Of a DNA stretch of 50,733 nucleotides, positions 8,036 through 16,646 are shown one piece after another. The notes below the pieces were generated by a model. It searched no databases. It had not been told where the DNA came from and was given only the letters and a program-made list of their open reading frames with translations. How positions within the stretch are numbered: position 1 is the stretch's first letter; each line of letters opens with the position of its first letter. The stretch comes from Lactobacillales bacterium (GTDB lineage: Bacteria; Bacillota; Bacilli; Lactobacillales; Streptococcaceae): contig JAISJD010000013.1 in the NCBI GenBank assembly GCA_031261705.1, positions 1-50,733 on the forward strand, given 5' to 3'. The position numbers were made by a program, and so were the translations under genes.

Positions 8036-8041
8036 ATTATA
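8036..8041 (-). promoter_or_regulatory. -10 element for the 75-residue gene
   Basis: Minus-strand TATAAT, 21 bases upstream of the start codon. The -35 position is T-rich and weak. Confidence 0.45.
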
Positions 8042-8058
8042 CTGGAAAATTCCAACCA

Positions 8059-8100
8059 AAAAAAGCCCCAAGAATCCTCACCTCAGCAATAATTCTTAGA
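8059..8100 (-). terminator. Probable terminator after the 123-residue gene
   Basis: On the minus strand AAGAAT and ATTCTT pair around a long loop, followed by GGGGC and seven T. The stem is short, so this is moderate support only. Confidence 0.4.
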
Positions 8101-8116
8101 ACTCACAATAACTATT

Positions 8117-8488
8117 TTAAAAATAGGGAACACCGTCAATTTCAAACCGTTGAAAGACATGCGATAATTTATCCGCAAATTCCCAAGAATAGTCTTCGGG
8201 AAGGTTGGTTGTCAATTCTCCCTCATTCCCCTCAAAAACAAAAAATGGAAGATTCACACTTGCCACCTTGACATTGGTTAATTCAATTAGACTTAAATTC
8301 TTAAGATCAAGCTCTAGCTCCTCTTTGAAAAAAGAAAGTAAGCTACCGAGCGCGGTATACCCTTCTTCAATATCTGTCACGGCAAATTTTTCTGAAACAG
8401 TTTGATCATGTTGAATTAAAAATTTATTTCTACCTGTTTCTTCATTTAAAATAATCGTTCCTGCAACCTTATGCACAGCCACGCCCAA
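8117..8488 (-). CDS. Nudix-fold-like protein with a degenerate Nudix box
   Basis: A 123-residue protein whose start (GTIILNEETGRNKFLIQHD) resembles the first strands of a Nudix fold. The expected helix reads TALGSLLSFFKEELELDL, keeping the Glu-Glu-Leu end but lacking the Arg-Glu pair of the catalytic GX5EX7REUXEEXGU signature. It may therefore bind nucleotides without hydrolysing them, or not belong to the family. A stop codon lies directly upstream in frame, so translation must start at TTG (8488, AGGAG four bases away) or GTG (8482, ten bases away). It lies 13 bp downstream of the S1-domain gene and is probably co-transcribed with it. Confidence 0.55.
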   Translation of the reverse strand: MGVAVHKVAGTIILNEETGRNKFLIQHDQTVSEKFAVTDIEEGYTALGSLLSFFKEELELDLKNLSLIELTNVKVASVNLPFFVFEGNEGELTTNLPEDYSWEFADKLSHVFQRFEIDGVPYF

Positions 8489-8501
8489 TCATCTCCTACC
8501 C

Positions 8502-8891
8502 TTATTTAGATGTGTTTATCGAAGTGTTACTCGTTAAATCATGAATCGCTTCATCTATCCACTGCGGAAGTTGTTCGCGGATGCTACGAAAGCCAATTTT
8601 TTTATTCTTATTGGTAAAATACTTTTTCCGATAAAAACTTTGAGGAGCGACATGCTCTTCTAAGGTTCTGAGGGACAAACTAATTTTTTTTGAATAATCA
8701 TCTATGTCTATTACTTGCGTCCGGACTTTTTGCCCAACTTGAATCACGGAATGAATATTTTTTGTGTAGCCAGCTTGAATTTCAGACACATGAATAAGTC
8801 CTTGTGTATCATTATCTAAGTATACGAATGCCCCGTATGGTTGAATACCCGTAATTTTTCCTTCAATGATGTCGCCAATTTTATAAGTCAT
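8502..8891 (-). CDS. cvfD: S1 RNA-binding domain protein (CvfD / general stress protein 13 family)
   Basis: A 129-residue protein with one S1 domain in the first 75 residues. YKIGDIIEGKITGIQPYGAFVYLDNDTQGLIHVSE and ISLSLR are classic S1 strands. A short basic tail follows. Members of this family bind ribosomes or RNA and affect translation and virulence gene expression in Firmicutes. The ATG at 8891 is preceded by GAGGGAAG; an earlier in-frame ATG at 8960 would add 23 unlikely residues and contains the promoter. A -10 TATAAT lies at 8922-8917. It is divergent from the PatB gene. Confidence 0.85.
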   Translation of the reverse strand: MTYKIGDIIEGKITGIQPYGAFVYLDNDTQGLIHVSEIQAGYTKNIHSVIQVGQKVRTQVIDIDDYSKKISLSLRTLEEHVAPQSFYRKKYFTNKNKKIGFRSIREQLPQWIDEAIHDLTSNTSINTSK

Positions 8892-8916
8892 ACTCTTCCC
8901 TCTTTCCTTGATAAAC

Positions 8917-8922
8917 ATTATA
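8917..8922 (-). promoter_or_regulatory. -10 element for the S1-domain gene
   Basis: Minus-strand TATAAT about 25 bases upstream of the chosen ATG. It falls inside the longer possible frame, which supports the shorter start. Confidence 0.45.
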
Positions 8923-8973
8923 CTACAAGTAGGTAAATAATTATATTTTAAATTTTTCATAGGAGGAGAAGCA

Positions 8974-10149
8974 ATGTACGATTTTCAAACAGTCATCAAT
9001 AGAAGAAACACCAATAACATCAAATGGGACTCCATTGGAAAGGAATACCATGAGGATGATTTGCTTCCCTTATGGATTGCAGACATGGATTTTCGAGCAA
9101 ATCCTAAAGTTTTAGAGGAGCTACAAAAAATTATTGATTTTGGTATTATCGGCTACTCTGACCCAAGTGATAGCTTGTACGAAGAAATTATCGCTTGGCA
9201 AAAAATACAGCATCAATATGAAGTACCTAAAGAAGCGATTTTATTTTCTAGCGGTGTAGTTCCAAGTATTTCACTTGCGATTCAAGCCTACACTGAAATT
9301 GGCGATGCCGTCTTAATCAATAATCCTGTTTACCCACCCTTTGCTCGTTCAGTCAAATTAAACCAACGCAAGCTCGTTGAAAATCGCCTTGTAAAACGCA
9401 ATAATCACTATGAGATTGATTTTGATTTATTAGAAAAGCAACTTGTTGAAGAAAATGTAAAGCTTTATCTTTTATGTAACCCACAAAATCCGGGCGGACG
9501 TGTCTGGACGAAAGAAGAGCTAAATAAACTCGGTGCTCTTTGTAAAAAACACCACGTTCTTGTTGCTAGTGATGAAATTCATGAAGATTTAGTTTTTGCA
9601 CCATCTGCTCACACCACCTTTGCAAATGCTGGAGAAGATTTTGCCGACTTTTCAATTACCATGACTGCCGCTACAAAAACCTTTAACTTGGCGGGAATCA
9701 AAAACTCCATGGTCTTTATTGAAAGCAAAGACTTACGCGAAAAATTCTCACACGCACAATTAAGAAATAATCAACATGAAATCGGTACATTTGGACTTGT
9801 TGGGACAGAGGCAGCCTACAAATATGGAGATGAGTGGCTTCTTGAATTAAAAAAAGTATTGGCACAAAATCTCGACTTAGTAGAAAAAGAATTGGTTGGC
9901 AAAACAAAAATAGAGTGGATGAGACCAGAAGGCACGTATCTTGCATGGTTGGACTTCTCAAATTATGGATTGACGGACAAAGAAATTGAAGAACGTTTAA
10001 TTCACAAAGGAAAAGTCGTATTAAATGCAGGAATTAGTTTTGGGAATGCGGGTACACAACATATGCGTTTAAATGTCGCTGCACCAAAAATAACGATTGA
10101 CGAAGGAATCAAACGGATTAAATTGGCTTTTGAAGATTTAGAAAACTAA
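8974..10149 (+). CDS. patB: PLP-dependent C-S lyase / aminotransferase, PatB-MalY type
   Basis: A 391-residue fold-type I PLP enzyme. Family members cleave cystathionine or cysteine conjugates to give homocysteine or thiols, pyruvate and ammonia; related MalY proteins also have regulatory roles. Seen here are LPLWIADMDF at the start, NPxNPxGR (169-176), Asp200 in SDEIHEDL and the PLP Lys235 in TAATKTFNLAG. The length matches the family. AGGAGG lies seven bases before the ATG. It is a single gene, divergent from the S1-domain gene and closed by a bidirectional terminator shared with the cyclophilin. Assignment to C-S lyase rather than generic aminotransferase rests on the MalY-like signatures. 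Confidence 0.85.
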   Translation: MYDFQTVINRRNTNNIKWDSIGKEYHEDDLLPLWIADMDFRANPKVLEELQKIIDFGIIGYSDPSDSLYEEIIAWQKIQHQYEVPKEAILFSSGVVPSISLAIQAYTEIGDAVLINNPVYPPFARSVKLNQRKLVENRLVKRNNHYEIDFDLLEKQLVEENVKLYLLCNPQNPGGRVWTKEELNKLGALCKKHHVLVASDEIHEDLVFAPSAHTTFANAGEDFADFSITMTAATKTFNLAGIKNSMVFIESKDLREKFSHAQLRNNQHEIGTFGLVGTEAAYKYGDEWLLELKKVLAQNLDLVEKELVGKTKIEWMRPEGTYLAWLDFSNYGLTDKEIEERLIHKGKVVLNAGISFGNAGTQHMRLNVAAPKITIDEGIKRIKLAFEDLEN

Positions 10150-10180
10150 TTTTAAGGACTTTCAAAAAATACCCTAAAAG

Positions 10181-10214
10181 AGGAGGCTTCCAGCGTATTG
10201 GAAAGCCTCCTTTT
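10181..10214 (+). terminator. Bidirectional terminator between patB and the cyclophilin
   Basis: AGGAGGCTT (10181-10189) pairs with AAGCCTCCT (10203-10211), flanked by AAAAG on one side and TTTT on the other. It can serve the two convergent genes. Confidence 0.8.
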
Positions 10215-10216
10215 GC

Positions 10217-10810
10217 TTATTCTGTTACTTCTACTGATTCGATAACCACGTCGTTTAGCGGGCGGTCTTGTCCGTCACGCTTCACACCAGCAATTTCATC
10301 AACCACTTTCATGCTCTCTTCATCTGCTACTTGTCCGAAAACAGTGTGGCGGAAATCTAACCAAGGTGTGCCTCCACCTTTATAGGCTTCGATAATTTCA
10401 GTTGGGAAACCAGCACCTTCTAATTGTTCCGTCATGCTTGCTGGAACATTTTTATTTTGTACGATGAAAAATTGGCTTCCATTTGTATTAGGTCCCGCAT
10501 TTGCCATAGATAATGCGCCACGTAGATTGAAAACATTACGTGAAAATTCATCTTCAAATTTTTCGCCATAGATACTTTCACCACCCATACCTGTACCAGT
10601 TGGGTCGCCCCCTTGAATCATAAAATCAGGAATGACACGATGGAAAATCACGCCGTCATAATAACCTTTCTTTGCAAGTTCAACAAAGTTTTTCACTGTT
10701 TTTGGTGCTTCTTCACTAAAAAGTTGCACATGAATATCACCACGGTTGGTTTTAATCGTTACTTTTGGTCCTTTTGCATTTGCTAAATCTAATTGTGGAA
10801 ATTCACTCAC
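10217..10810 (-). CDS. ppiB: Cyclophilin-type peptidyl-prolyl isomerase
   Basis: A 197-residue cytoplasmic isomerase of Xaa-Pro bonds. The cyclophilin core is clear: [21 protein letters not shown] and NGSQFFI, plus an insertion around [13 protein letters not shown] common in Lactobacillales enzymes. There is no signal peptide. The start is GTG, with GGAG nine bases upstream. It is convergent with patB and divergent from the ferredoxin-NADP reductase gene. A short inverted repeat at 10857-10877 lies in its promoter region. Confidence 0.93.
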   Translation of the reverse strand: MSEFPQLDLANAKGPKVTIKTNRGDIHVQLFSEEAPKTVKNFVELAKKGYYDGVIFHRVIPDFMIQGGDPTGTGMGGESIYGEKFEDEFSRNVFNLRGALSMANAGPNTNGSQFFIVQNKNVPASMTEQLEGAGFPTEIIEAYKGGGTPWLDFRHTVFGQVADEESMKVVDEIAGVKRDGQDRPLNDVVIESVEVTE

Positions 10811-10856
10811 GATTATCGCTCCATTCTGTTCTTTTCTTACCCTTTAATCATAGCGA

Positions 10857-10877
10857 ACTCGCTCAAAAAAAGCGAGT
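10857..10877 (-). promoter_or_regulatory. Small inverted repeat in the ppiB upstream region
   Basis: ACTCGCT (10857-10863) and AGCGAGT (10871-10877) form a 7-bp stem with an A-rich loop. It sits next to a possible -10 TATGAT (10852-10847, minus). It could be an operator or a weak hairpin; no regulator is recognised. Confidence 0.25.
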
Positions 10878-10913
10878 ATCTTCTATTTTATGAAAATTTA
10901 ATAAATGAATGAC

Positions 10914-10941
10914 GTGACACTTTTTCTAAAACTGATAAAAT
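10914..10941 (+). promoter_or_regulatory. Promoter of the ferredoxin-NADP reductase gene
   Basis: GTGACA (10914-10919), 16-bp spacer, extended -10 TGA-TAAAAT ending at 10941. It is 37 bases upstream of the start codon. Confidence 0.5.
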
Positions 10942-10978
10942 GAAGATTGTATTATGAATAATCTCTGGGAGTGATTAA

Positions 10979-11974
10979 ATGCAAAAAGATGAAATTTACG
11001 ATATTACAATTATCGGTGGTGGACCTATTGGCTTATTTGCAGGCTTTTATGCAGGTTTACGCAAGGCAAAAACCAAAATTATCGAAAGTTTACCAGAACT
11101 TGGCGGACAATTGAACACGCTCTACCCTGAAAAATATATTTACGATATTCCAGGCTTTCAAAAAATTAAAGCCGGCGACCTTATAAAAAACTTAATCAAA
11201 CAGTTGGAACCTATGAAACCAACAATCTGTTTAGAAGAAAAGGTGCTTAGTTTGACGAAAGACGAAAATAATATTTTTACGCTGACAACGAATAAAGGAA
11301 CTCATCAAACATTGGCGGTCATTATCGCGGCTGGAAATGGCGCTTTTGAACCTCGGCGTTTGAGTGTTGAAGGTGCCGAAAAGCATGAAAATAAAGGAAT
11401 TTCTTATTTTATCCGTGACATGAATCGTTTTAAAGACAAAGTCGTTGGTATCGCAGGTGGAGGAGATTCTGCAGTGGATTGGGCGTTAATGCTTGAACCA
11501 ATTGCTAAAGAAGTTCACCTCATTCATCGCCGTCCGCAATTTCGTGCGCATGAGCATAGCGTGGAATTATTACATGATAGCTCGGTGCATGTCTTGACCC
11601 CATTAGTCATCGAGTCCCTTGATGAAGATGAAAATGGGAAATTGGTCGGCGTGACCTTAAAAGATGTGAAATCAAAGGAAGAGCATTCCCTTCCGCTTGA
11701 CCATTTAATCATTAATTACGGCTTTGCTTCAAGCATTGATCCGATAAACACGTGGGATTTAACCTTTACGAGAAATAATATTGTGGTTCATTCAGATATG
11801 TCTACTTCGATTGCTGGAGTTTACGCTATTGGTGACATTAACACTTATAACGGCAAAGTAGAGCTTATCGCGACTGGTTTTGGCGAAGCACCCACTGCCG
11901 TCAATAATGCCTTACATTTTATTCACCCTGAGCAACGAGTACAGCCTATGCACTCAAGTAGCCTGTGTGAATAA
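10979..11974 (+). CDS. Ferredoxin/flavodoxin-NADP+ reductase, thioredoxin-reductase-like
   Basis: A 331-residue FAD- and NADPH-binding flavoprotein of the YumC type. It transfers electrons between NADPH and ferredoxin or flavodoxin. The FAD motif IIGGGPIGLFAG is at 11-22, the NADPH motif IAGGGDSAVDWAL near 160, and the C-terminal FAD motif is VYAIGDINTY. The redox CxxC of true thioredoxin reductases is absent, which separates it from TrxB. GGGAG lies before the ATG. It is a single gene with its own promoter and terminator. Confidence 0.9.
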   Translation: MQKDEIYDITIIGGGPIGLFAGFYAGLRKAKTKIIESLPELGGQLNTLYPEKYIYDIPGFQKIKAGDLIKNLIKQLEPMKPTICLEEKVLSLTKDENNIFTLTTNKGTHQTLAVIIAAGNGAFEPRRLSVEGAEKHENKGISYFIRDMNRFKDKVVGIAGGGDSAVDWALMLEPIAKEVHLIHRRPQFRAHEHSVELLHDSSVHVLTPLVIESLDEDENGKLVGVTLKDVKSKEEHSLPLDHLIINYGFASSIDPINTWDLTFTRNNIVVHSDMSTSIAGVYAIGDINTYNGKVELIATGFGEAPTAVNNALHFIHPEQRVQPMHSSSLCE

Positions 11975-11978
11975 AACA

Positions 11979-12024
11979 AAAAAGGAACAACAGACTTTGC
12001 AAAATGAAGTTTGTCGTTCCTTTT
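11979..12024 (+). terminator. Bidirectional terminator
   Basis: AAAAGGAAC with its downstream extension pairs with the complementary arm ending GTTCCTTTT (to 12024). A and T runs on both sides let it serve the converging reductase and HAD genes. Confidence 0.75.
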
Positions 12025-12025
12025 G

Positions 12026-12871
12026 TTATTTAGCTACTGGTACTGGGTCAATCAAGCCCAACATTTCTAGTGCGTATTCCACACCATTTTCTTCTATATC
12101 CTTTGTCACATAATCAGCAAGTGGCTTCAATTCCTCATTCGCATTTCCCATAGCAATCGAAAGTCCCGCATATTGAAACATTTCTACGTCATTTAATTCA
12201 TCACCAAAGACCATTAAATCTTTATCGGTCAGCCCTAATTTCTCTAAAACTTTCTCAATTCCATTCGCCTTAGACCCATGAATCGGTACAATATCGCAAG
12301 AATGTGGGTGCCAACGAACCAAGCGCACCTGACTTCTTAGCTCTTCTGGCAAAACATTGTCCTTGTGTTCATCGGTAAACGTCCACATTTGATACACGGG
12401 ATTTTCTTGCCAAAAATCAGGCTCCTCCGCCAATTTTCCATAGACAACCGTAATCGCATCATCAACTAACTTTGTCCATTGTGAAACTACTGCACGATTT
12501 TTTCCGACCATACCATATTCCATACCGACAGCGTTCGCCCATTCGATAATCTTTTGAATGGTTTCTTTGGGAATCGGATTGCTAAAAATTTCTTCTCCCT
12601 CTTTAGTACGTACATATTGACCATTAATCGTCACATAGTAATCTGCCCCTAAAGCTCGAACTTCAGGAACGACACCAAAGTAAGCACGTCCAGAGGCAAT
12701 TCCTGTACGAATCCCCTTTTTATGTAGTCGTTCAAATACGCTTGGAATAGATTCAGGCATAAACTCCTTATCCTTCACGCGTAAAGTATCATCTATGTCA
12801 AAGAAGATAATTTTTACTTTCTTAGCGAGCTCTCTCAATTCTTGTTGTGTTTTTTCCAATTTGTTGTTCAC
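12026..12871 (-). CDS. HAD-superfamily sugar phosphatase, Cof type
   Basis: A 281-residue haloacid-dehalogenase hydrolase. Motif I is FFDIDDTL (Asp25 nucleophile, Asp27), and the C-terminal motif is VFGDELNDVEMF. A cap domain between them places it in the Cof/YidA group, which dephosphorylates sugar phosphates and similar small molecules. The substrate cannot be read from sequence. The frame begins with GTG at 12871, but AGGAG lies only two bases before it, so the true start may be slightly downstream. It follows the HesB-like gene with a short gap. Confidence 0.88.
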   Translation of the reverse strand: MNNKLEKTQQELRELAKKVKIIFFDIDDTLRVKDKEFMPESIPSVFERLHKKGIRTGIASGRAYFGVVPEVRALGADYYVTINGQYVRTKEGEEIFSNPIPKETIQKIIEWANAVGMEYGMVGKNRAVVSQWTKLVDDAITVVYGKLAEEPDFWQENPVYQMWTFTDEHKDNVLPEELRSQVRLVRWHPHSCDIVPIHGSKANGIEKVLEKLGLTDKDLMVFGDELNDVEMFQYAGLSIAMGNANEELKPLADYVTKDIEENGVEYALEMLGLIDPVPVAK

Positions 12872-12892
12872 TCTCCTGTATTTTCAATAACT

Positions 12893-12919
12893 AGGACTCC
12901 CAGTTTCCCAGAAGTCCTA
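12893..12919 (-). terminator. Weak hairpin between the HesB-like and HAD genes
   Basis: AGGACT and AGTCCT form a six-base stem with a 14-base loop. No T tract follows on the minus strand, so this may only slow transcription. Confidence 0.25.
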
Positions 12920-12932
12920 CCTTTTTCCTAAA

Positions 12933-13229
12933 CTAAACAGCTTCTTTAAAGGTGTAACTTGGTTCCTCTAATGTTTTATCGTAGTCGACATATAAATCAT
13001 AATTCGCCATGAACCAGTCATCTGCTTGATCTACATAGTAAGTGATTCCATGTCTTTCTACTGAAGCCATTATATTTTGTGGTACTTCCACTGTCATTCC
13101 CACTGAAAAGCCCTCATGCACATTGGTGCTTCCGTAAACTTTTCCGTAGAATCGGACAAAGCTACCCGGTTTTAAATCAAGTTCCTTTTCAAACCATTCA
13201 TATGCACGTTCAGAAATCTGTAATTTCAT
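12933..13229 (-). CDS. HesB/IscA-like family protein (YneR type)
   Basis: A 98-residue protein with the HesB-like fold pattern (ISERAYEWFEKELDLKPGSFVRFYGKVYG). The cysteines that bind iron-sulfur clusters in IscA are absent, as in other members of this Firmicutes subgroup, so cluster assembly should not be assumed. Its ATG is five bases after the stop of the RCK gene, with AGGGG inside the junction, so the two are translated from one message. Confidence 0.75.
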   Translation of the reverse strand: MKLQISERAYEWFEKELDLKPGSFVRFYGKVYGSTNVHEGFSVGMTVEVPQNIMASVERHGITYYVDQADDWFMANYDLYVDYDKTLEEPSYTFKEAV

Positions 13230-13234
13230 CTCTT

Positions 13235-13900
13235 CTACCCCTTAAATAGTTTATCATCAAGCGCTTCAACATCATCAGTAGAACCGACTACCAATAAGTT
13301 ATCATTCTCATGAACGACGGAATCGGCTGTCGCTAATTCCACTACTTGATTTGTCCGACGAATTGCGGTGACACTGACACCAAATTTACTTGGTAAATCT
13401 AATTCTTGAAGGGTACGGTTGAAAAATTTCTTGTTTGTCACTTTGATTTCAGCCATTGAGAATCTATCGGACAACTCCAAATAGTCTAGTAAGTTATGTG
13501 AGACTAGACGGTGAGCGATTCGAATCCCCATATCTCGCTCGGGATGAACCACTCTATCAGCTCCAATTTTTTCTAACACGCGCGCGTGGTAATCATTTTG
13601 CGCTTTGACTAAAACATTGGGAACACCCATTTCCTTGACCATTAGGGTGACTAGAATACTTGCTTGAATGTCCTCTCCAATCGCTACTACAACGGTATCA
13701 AAATTCCGAATCCCAAGAGAGCGCAAGGTTGTTTCATCCTGCGCATTGGCAACAACGGCATGCGTGGCAATATTCATGTATTCATTGACTCGTTCTTCAC
13801 TGCTGTCAATCGCTAAAACCTCTTGACCTGACTCGATAAGTGTCTTGGTGATACTTCCTCCAAAACGTCCTAATCCAATCACTGCAAAACTTTTCTTCAT
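13235..13900 (-). CDS. ktrA: K+ channel regulatory subunit, TrkA/KtrA RCK type
   Basis: A 221-residue cytoplasmic protein that gates a Ktr/Trk potassium transporter in response to bound nucleotides. The RCK-N Rossmann motif FAVIGLGRFGGSITKTL is at the start; the C-terminal half has an RCK-C (TrkA-C) pattern ending in NLLVVGSTDDVEALD. No KtrB/TrkH membrane partner is in the window, so it must be encoded elsewhere. GAGGG precedes the ATG. Whether it is KtrA or KtrC cannot be told. Confidence 0.88.
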   Translation of the reverse strand: MKKSFAVIGLGRFGGSITKTLIESGQEVLAIDSSEERVNEYMNIATHAVVANAQDETTLRSLGIRNFDTVVVAIGEDIQASILVTLMVKEMGVPNVLVKAQNDYHARVLEKIGADRVVHPERDMGIRIAHRLVSHNLLDYLELSDRFSMAEIKVTNKKFFNRTLQELDLPSKFGVSVTAIRRTNQVVELATADSVVHENDNLLVVGSTDDVEALDDKLFKG

Positions 13901-13985
13901 TCGTTTTCCCTCACTTGTGATTATAGCACTAAGAGTCGTTCCTCTTCAGTACATCTGCTTATGTTCCTTATTATAACACGAAAAC

Positions 13986-14011
13986 CACCAAAGAAAGACT
14001 TCTCTAGTGGC
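13986..14011 (-). terminator. Possible terminator after liaR
   Basis: CCAC/GTGG and AGAA/TTCT pairs form an interrupted stem, followed by TTTTC on the minus strand just after the liaR stop. Confidence 0.4.
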
Positions 14012-14017
14012 TAAAAA

Positions 14018-14650
14018 TCAGCTTACTAAATGATGCTTAAATGCATAAATCGCCGCTTGTGTCCTATCTTCAACTTCGAGCTTCGCTAAAATATTGGAAA
14101 CATGCGTCTTGACCGTTTTCAAAGTGATAAATAACTCATCTGCAATTTCTTGATTACTACGCCCTTGAGCGATTAATTGCAAGACTTCATTTTCACGATT
14201 CGTCAATTCTTCGTATAATTCAGGCTCCTTTTTACGCGACAGATGTTCCATCATTTTATTGGTCACTTCTGGTTCTAACACACGTTCCCCGCTAAATGTC
14301 GCTCGTATCGCATTAGCAATTTCACTTGCGGAAGAAGTTTTTAATAAATAGCCAGACGCCCCCGCTTCAATCGCTGGATATACCTTTTCATCATCAATGA
14401 AGCTTGTCACAATTAAAATCTTAGCTTCCGGCCACTCACCTAAAATCTTCTTGGTGGACTCAATTCCGTCCATTTCGTCCATTACTAAATCCATCAGAAT
14501 AACGTCAGGACGTAAAGCCAAGGCTTTTTCGTAACCGATTTTCCCATTTTCTGCTTCTCCAACCACCTCTATATCGTCTTGCACAGACAGATAGGAGGAC
14601 ACGCCAAGGCGCACCATCTCGTGATCGTCTACTAATAATACATCTATCAT
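14018..14650 (-). CDS. liaR: Response regulator of the LiaR/VraR type
   Basis: A 210-residue NarL-family regulator of the cell-envelope stress response. The receiver domain has the acidic pair DD (8-9), the phosphoacceptor Asp54 ([12 protein letters not shown]) and Thr/Lys switch residues. The LuxR-type helix-turn-helix is [20 protein letters not shown] onward. The start chosen at 14650 ([10 protein letters not shown]) has GAGGTG seven bases upstream and gives the family length. An earlier ATG at 14734 would overlap liaS by 65 bases. It is the third gene of liaFSR. Confidence 0.93.
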   Translation of the reverse strand: MIDVLLVDDHEMVRLGVSSYLSVQDDIEVVGEAENGKIGYEKALALRPDVILMDLVMDEMDGIESTKKILGEWPEAKILIVTSFIDDEKVYPAIEAGASGYLLKTSSASEIANAIRATFSGERVLEPEVTNKMMEHLSRKKEPELYEELTNRENEVLQLIAQGRSNQEIADELFITLKTVKTHVSNILAKLEVEDRTQAAIYAFKHHLVS

Positions 14651-14669
14651 CCTTTTCACCTCAGCTACA

Positions 14670-15764
14670 TTATACAGTTTTCGTCTTTTCCTTATCGTCC
14701 CCTTCATTATCCACGATTGGCACCTTAATTTCAATACTTGTTCCCTGTCCTTTAAAACTAATTATTTTTACAGTTCCGCCCATACCAACGACACGCTCGC
14801 GGATATTTTTCAGACCATAGCTTGCAGATTTCTCTTGATTAATGTCAAAACCTACCCCGTCATCAATCACTCGTAATAAAACGGTGTGATTCACCTTACG
14901 AAGATACACCTCTAGCTCGTCAGCTTTCGCATGACGCAAGGTATTCGACAAAAGCTCTTGCACGATACGAAACAAGTGATCCTCAATGAAAGAACTCAGC
15001 TGAATATCTTCTACTTCCCAAGTCAGCTGAATCTTAATCTTGGTTTGTAGTTCACGCAATAACTGTTCGATTCCTTGCCGTAAGCTCTTTCCTGATAATT
15101 CAATTGGGCGCAAATGTAATAGAAGAGCGCGCATTTCCGATTGTGCGGCATTGACAATATCTGTAACCACCGCAATTTGCTTGCGATAGCTTTCAGGAGT
15201 ATTCGTGGTTTGTGCGGTTTCATTTAAAGCGGAAAGAATCATCATCGCTGCAAAGAGTTGCTGACTCACAGAATCGTGCAATTCACGAGAAAGGCGATGA
15301 CGTTCTGTGGTTAAGATTTCTTCTCTGGTTTCTCCGTCAACGACTTCTTGTTGTTTGGTTAATGATTGCAATTGCTCAGACATCTGTTGAAGCTTTTCAG
15401 CTAATAAATGAATGTTTTGATGAATTTGATAATTTGTCGATAACTCAGAGGACTCTTCCGTTTCGAAATGAATCGTTTCGTCATATTCCCCACGGACTAA
15501 ATGACGCAAATTTTCTTCAATCTGCTGGTCAAATCGACGTTCCACCAGTGACACTAGCACATACGTGATAATGCCCACGATGATAGAGAGCGCAAAAACA
15601 TAGACCAGTAACGGCACACGTAAAAAGCTGGTCGTAAGAATTTTTTCCCAAACACTTCTTCCGTCTTGTGAATTAAAGGAGAGTAAGAGACTGACGATAA
15701 TTGCAATAAAAGTCGCAAACGTAGAATAAATCAAGACGGAAATTCTAGGCATTCTGTCTATCAT
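14670..15764 (-). CDS. liaS: Sensor histidine kinase LiaS
   Basis: A 364-residue membrane kinase with two N-terminal membrane segments (about 10-30 and 47-70) and a very short outside loop, as in intramembrane-sensing kinases. The HisKA_3 motif is [18 protein letters not shown], with the phosphorylated His in ELHDSV. The HATPase has [11 protein letters not shown] and DDGVGFD. Its start overlaps the liaF stop (ATGA), indicating translational coupling. It phosphorylates LiaR when lipid II cycle damage or membrane-active peptides are sensed, LiaF being the usual inhibitor. Confidence 0.93.
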   Translation of the reverse strand: MIDRMPRISVLIYSTFATFIAIIVSLLLSFNSQDGRSVWEKILTTSFLRVPLLVYVFALSIIVGIITYVLVSLVERRFDQQIEENLRHLVRGEYDETIHFETEESSELSTNYQIHQNIHLLAEKLQQMSEQLQSLTKQQEVVDGETREEILTTERHRLSRELHDSVSQQLFAAMMILSALNETAQTTNTPESYRKQIAVVTDIVNAAQSEMRALLLHLRPIELSGKSLRQGIEQLLRELQTKIKIQLTWEVEDIQLSSFIEDHLFRIVQELLSNTLRHAKADELEVYLRKVNHTVLLRVIDDGVGFDINQEKSASYGLKNIRERVVGMGGTVKIISFKGQGTSIEIKVPIVDNEGDDKEKTKTV

Positions 15765-16492
15765 ACACTAATCACCTCGATATCTCCTACAAGCGTACTG
15801 ACAGCAATCTTCAAATGACGAGTCGTTTCATCATAATCTGTACTAAATAAAGACACAGATTCATTTTTCAACTGCATTTTTTCCTTATCAAAGTCAACAC
15901 TTCCAGCGAGCGATGAAAATTCTAAATGAACGCCCACTCCGATGGGTACTAAAATTCTTGTGCGACCAATTCCCTTGCGAACAAGAATTACACTATCCTC
16001 TTTCGGAAGTAACGTATTTCCTAAATCAATAATTGTATCTCCTGCCAAAATCTGAATGTTAATATCATCCCATTCGTACACATTGGAACCGAAATTTTGA
16101 TTCCCAACCCATTGCCATTTTTGACGTCGTCCATTTTTAGGTTGAGCCTCTTCCGTTTCGATTATTCGCATTTCAGGGTCTTTCCATTTCACCGATTTTT
16201 TAGAAAGCGGAAATTTAGAAACATCGGAGAATCCCCCAATAAAGACGAGGAGAACAATTAACATCGCCCAGATAAAGAAATTGCTCAATAAAATGACACT
16301 TAAAATAATCAAGCCCAGAATCAAAACAAATTTTTTAAAGGAATTTTTTCTCTTTGAACCTGCACCATACACTGTAAAAAGAATCCCAATGACAGCAAAA
16401 AATAGCAAACTATGTGTCTGAACAATCGAAATAAGCGCACCTAAGCTAAGAAGCCCCTCAATCATCACAAACAATTTTATTTTAGCTGGCAT
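15761..16492 (-). CDS. liaF: LiaF membrane inhibitor of the LiaSR system
   Basis: A 243-residue protein with hydrophobic N-terminal segments (about 5-45 and 53-85) and a soluble C-terminal beta-rich LiaF domain. In relatives it keeps LiaS silent in the absence of envelope stress, and changes in liaF or liaR are linked to daptomycin response in enterococci. GGGGTGGG precedes the ATG. It is the first gene of the operon. The upstream 100 bp contains TATGAT and a CAGTCGTAAGCC string that could belong to the promoter or a LiaR site, but neither is certain. Confidence 0.9.
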   Translation of the reverse strand: MPAKIKLFVMIEGLLSLGALISIVQTHSLLFFAVIGILFTVYGAGSKRKNSFKKFVLILGLIILSVILLSNFFIWAMLIVLLVFIGGFSDVSKFPLSKKSVKWKDPEMRIIETEEAQPKNGRRQKWQWVGNQNFGSNVYEWDDINIQILAGDTIIDLGNTLLPKEDSVILVRKGIGRTRILVPIGVGVHLEFSSLAGSVDFDKEKMQLKNESVSLFSTDYDETTRHLKIAVSTLVGDIEVISV

Positions 16493-16597
16493 AGTCCCAC
16501 CCCATTCATTCCATATTTTCTTAACTTAATCATACTGTATCTTTTTCTATGTTTCCATAGGGCTTACGACTGAATCTATCTATAGCCCTTCGCACAA

Positions 16598-16632
16598 CAA
16601 AAAGGGTAGAAGCCTCATTCAGCTTCTCCCCT
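16598..16632 (-). terminator. Terminator of greA
   Basis: On the minus strand GGGGAGAAGC pairs with GCTTCTACCC around an eight-base loop, followed by five T. Confidence 0.8.
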
Positions 16633-16646
16633 CTTAATTATCTTAA

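Noticed and set aside
16493-16597. LiaR binding site upstream of liaF
   Set aside because: CAGTCGTAAGCC is suggestive, but I cannot match it to a reliable consensus from sequence alone.
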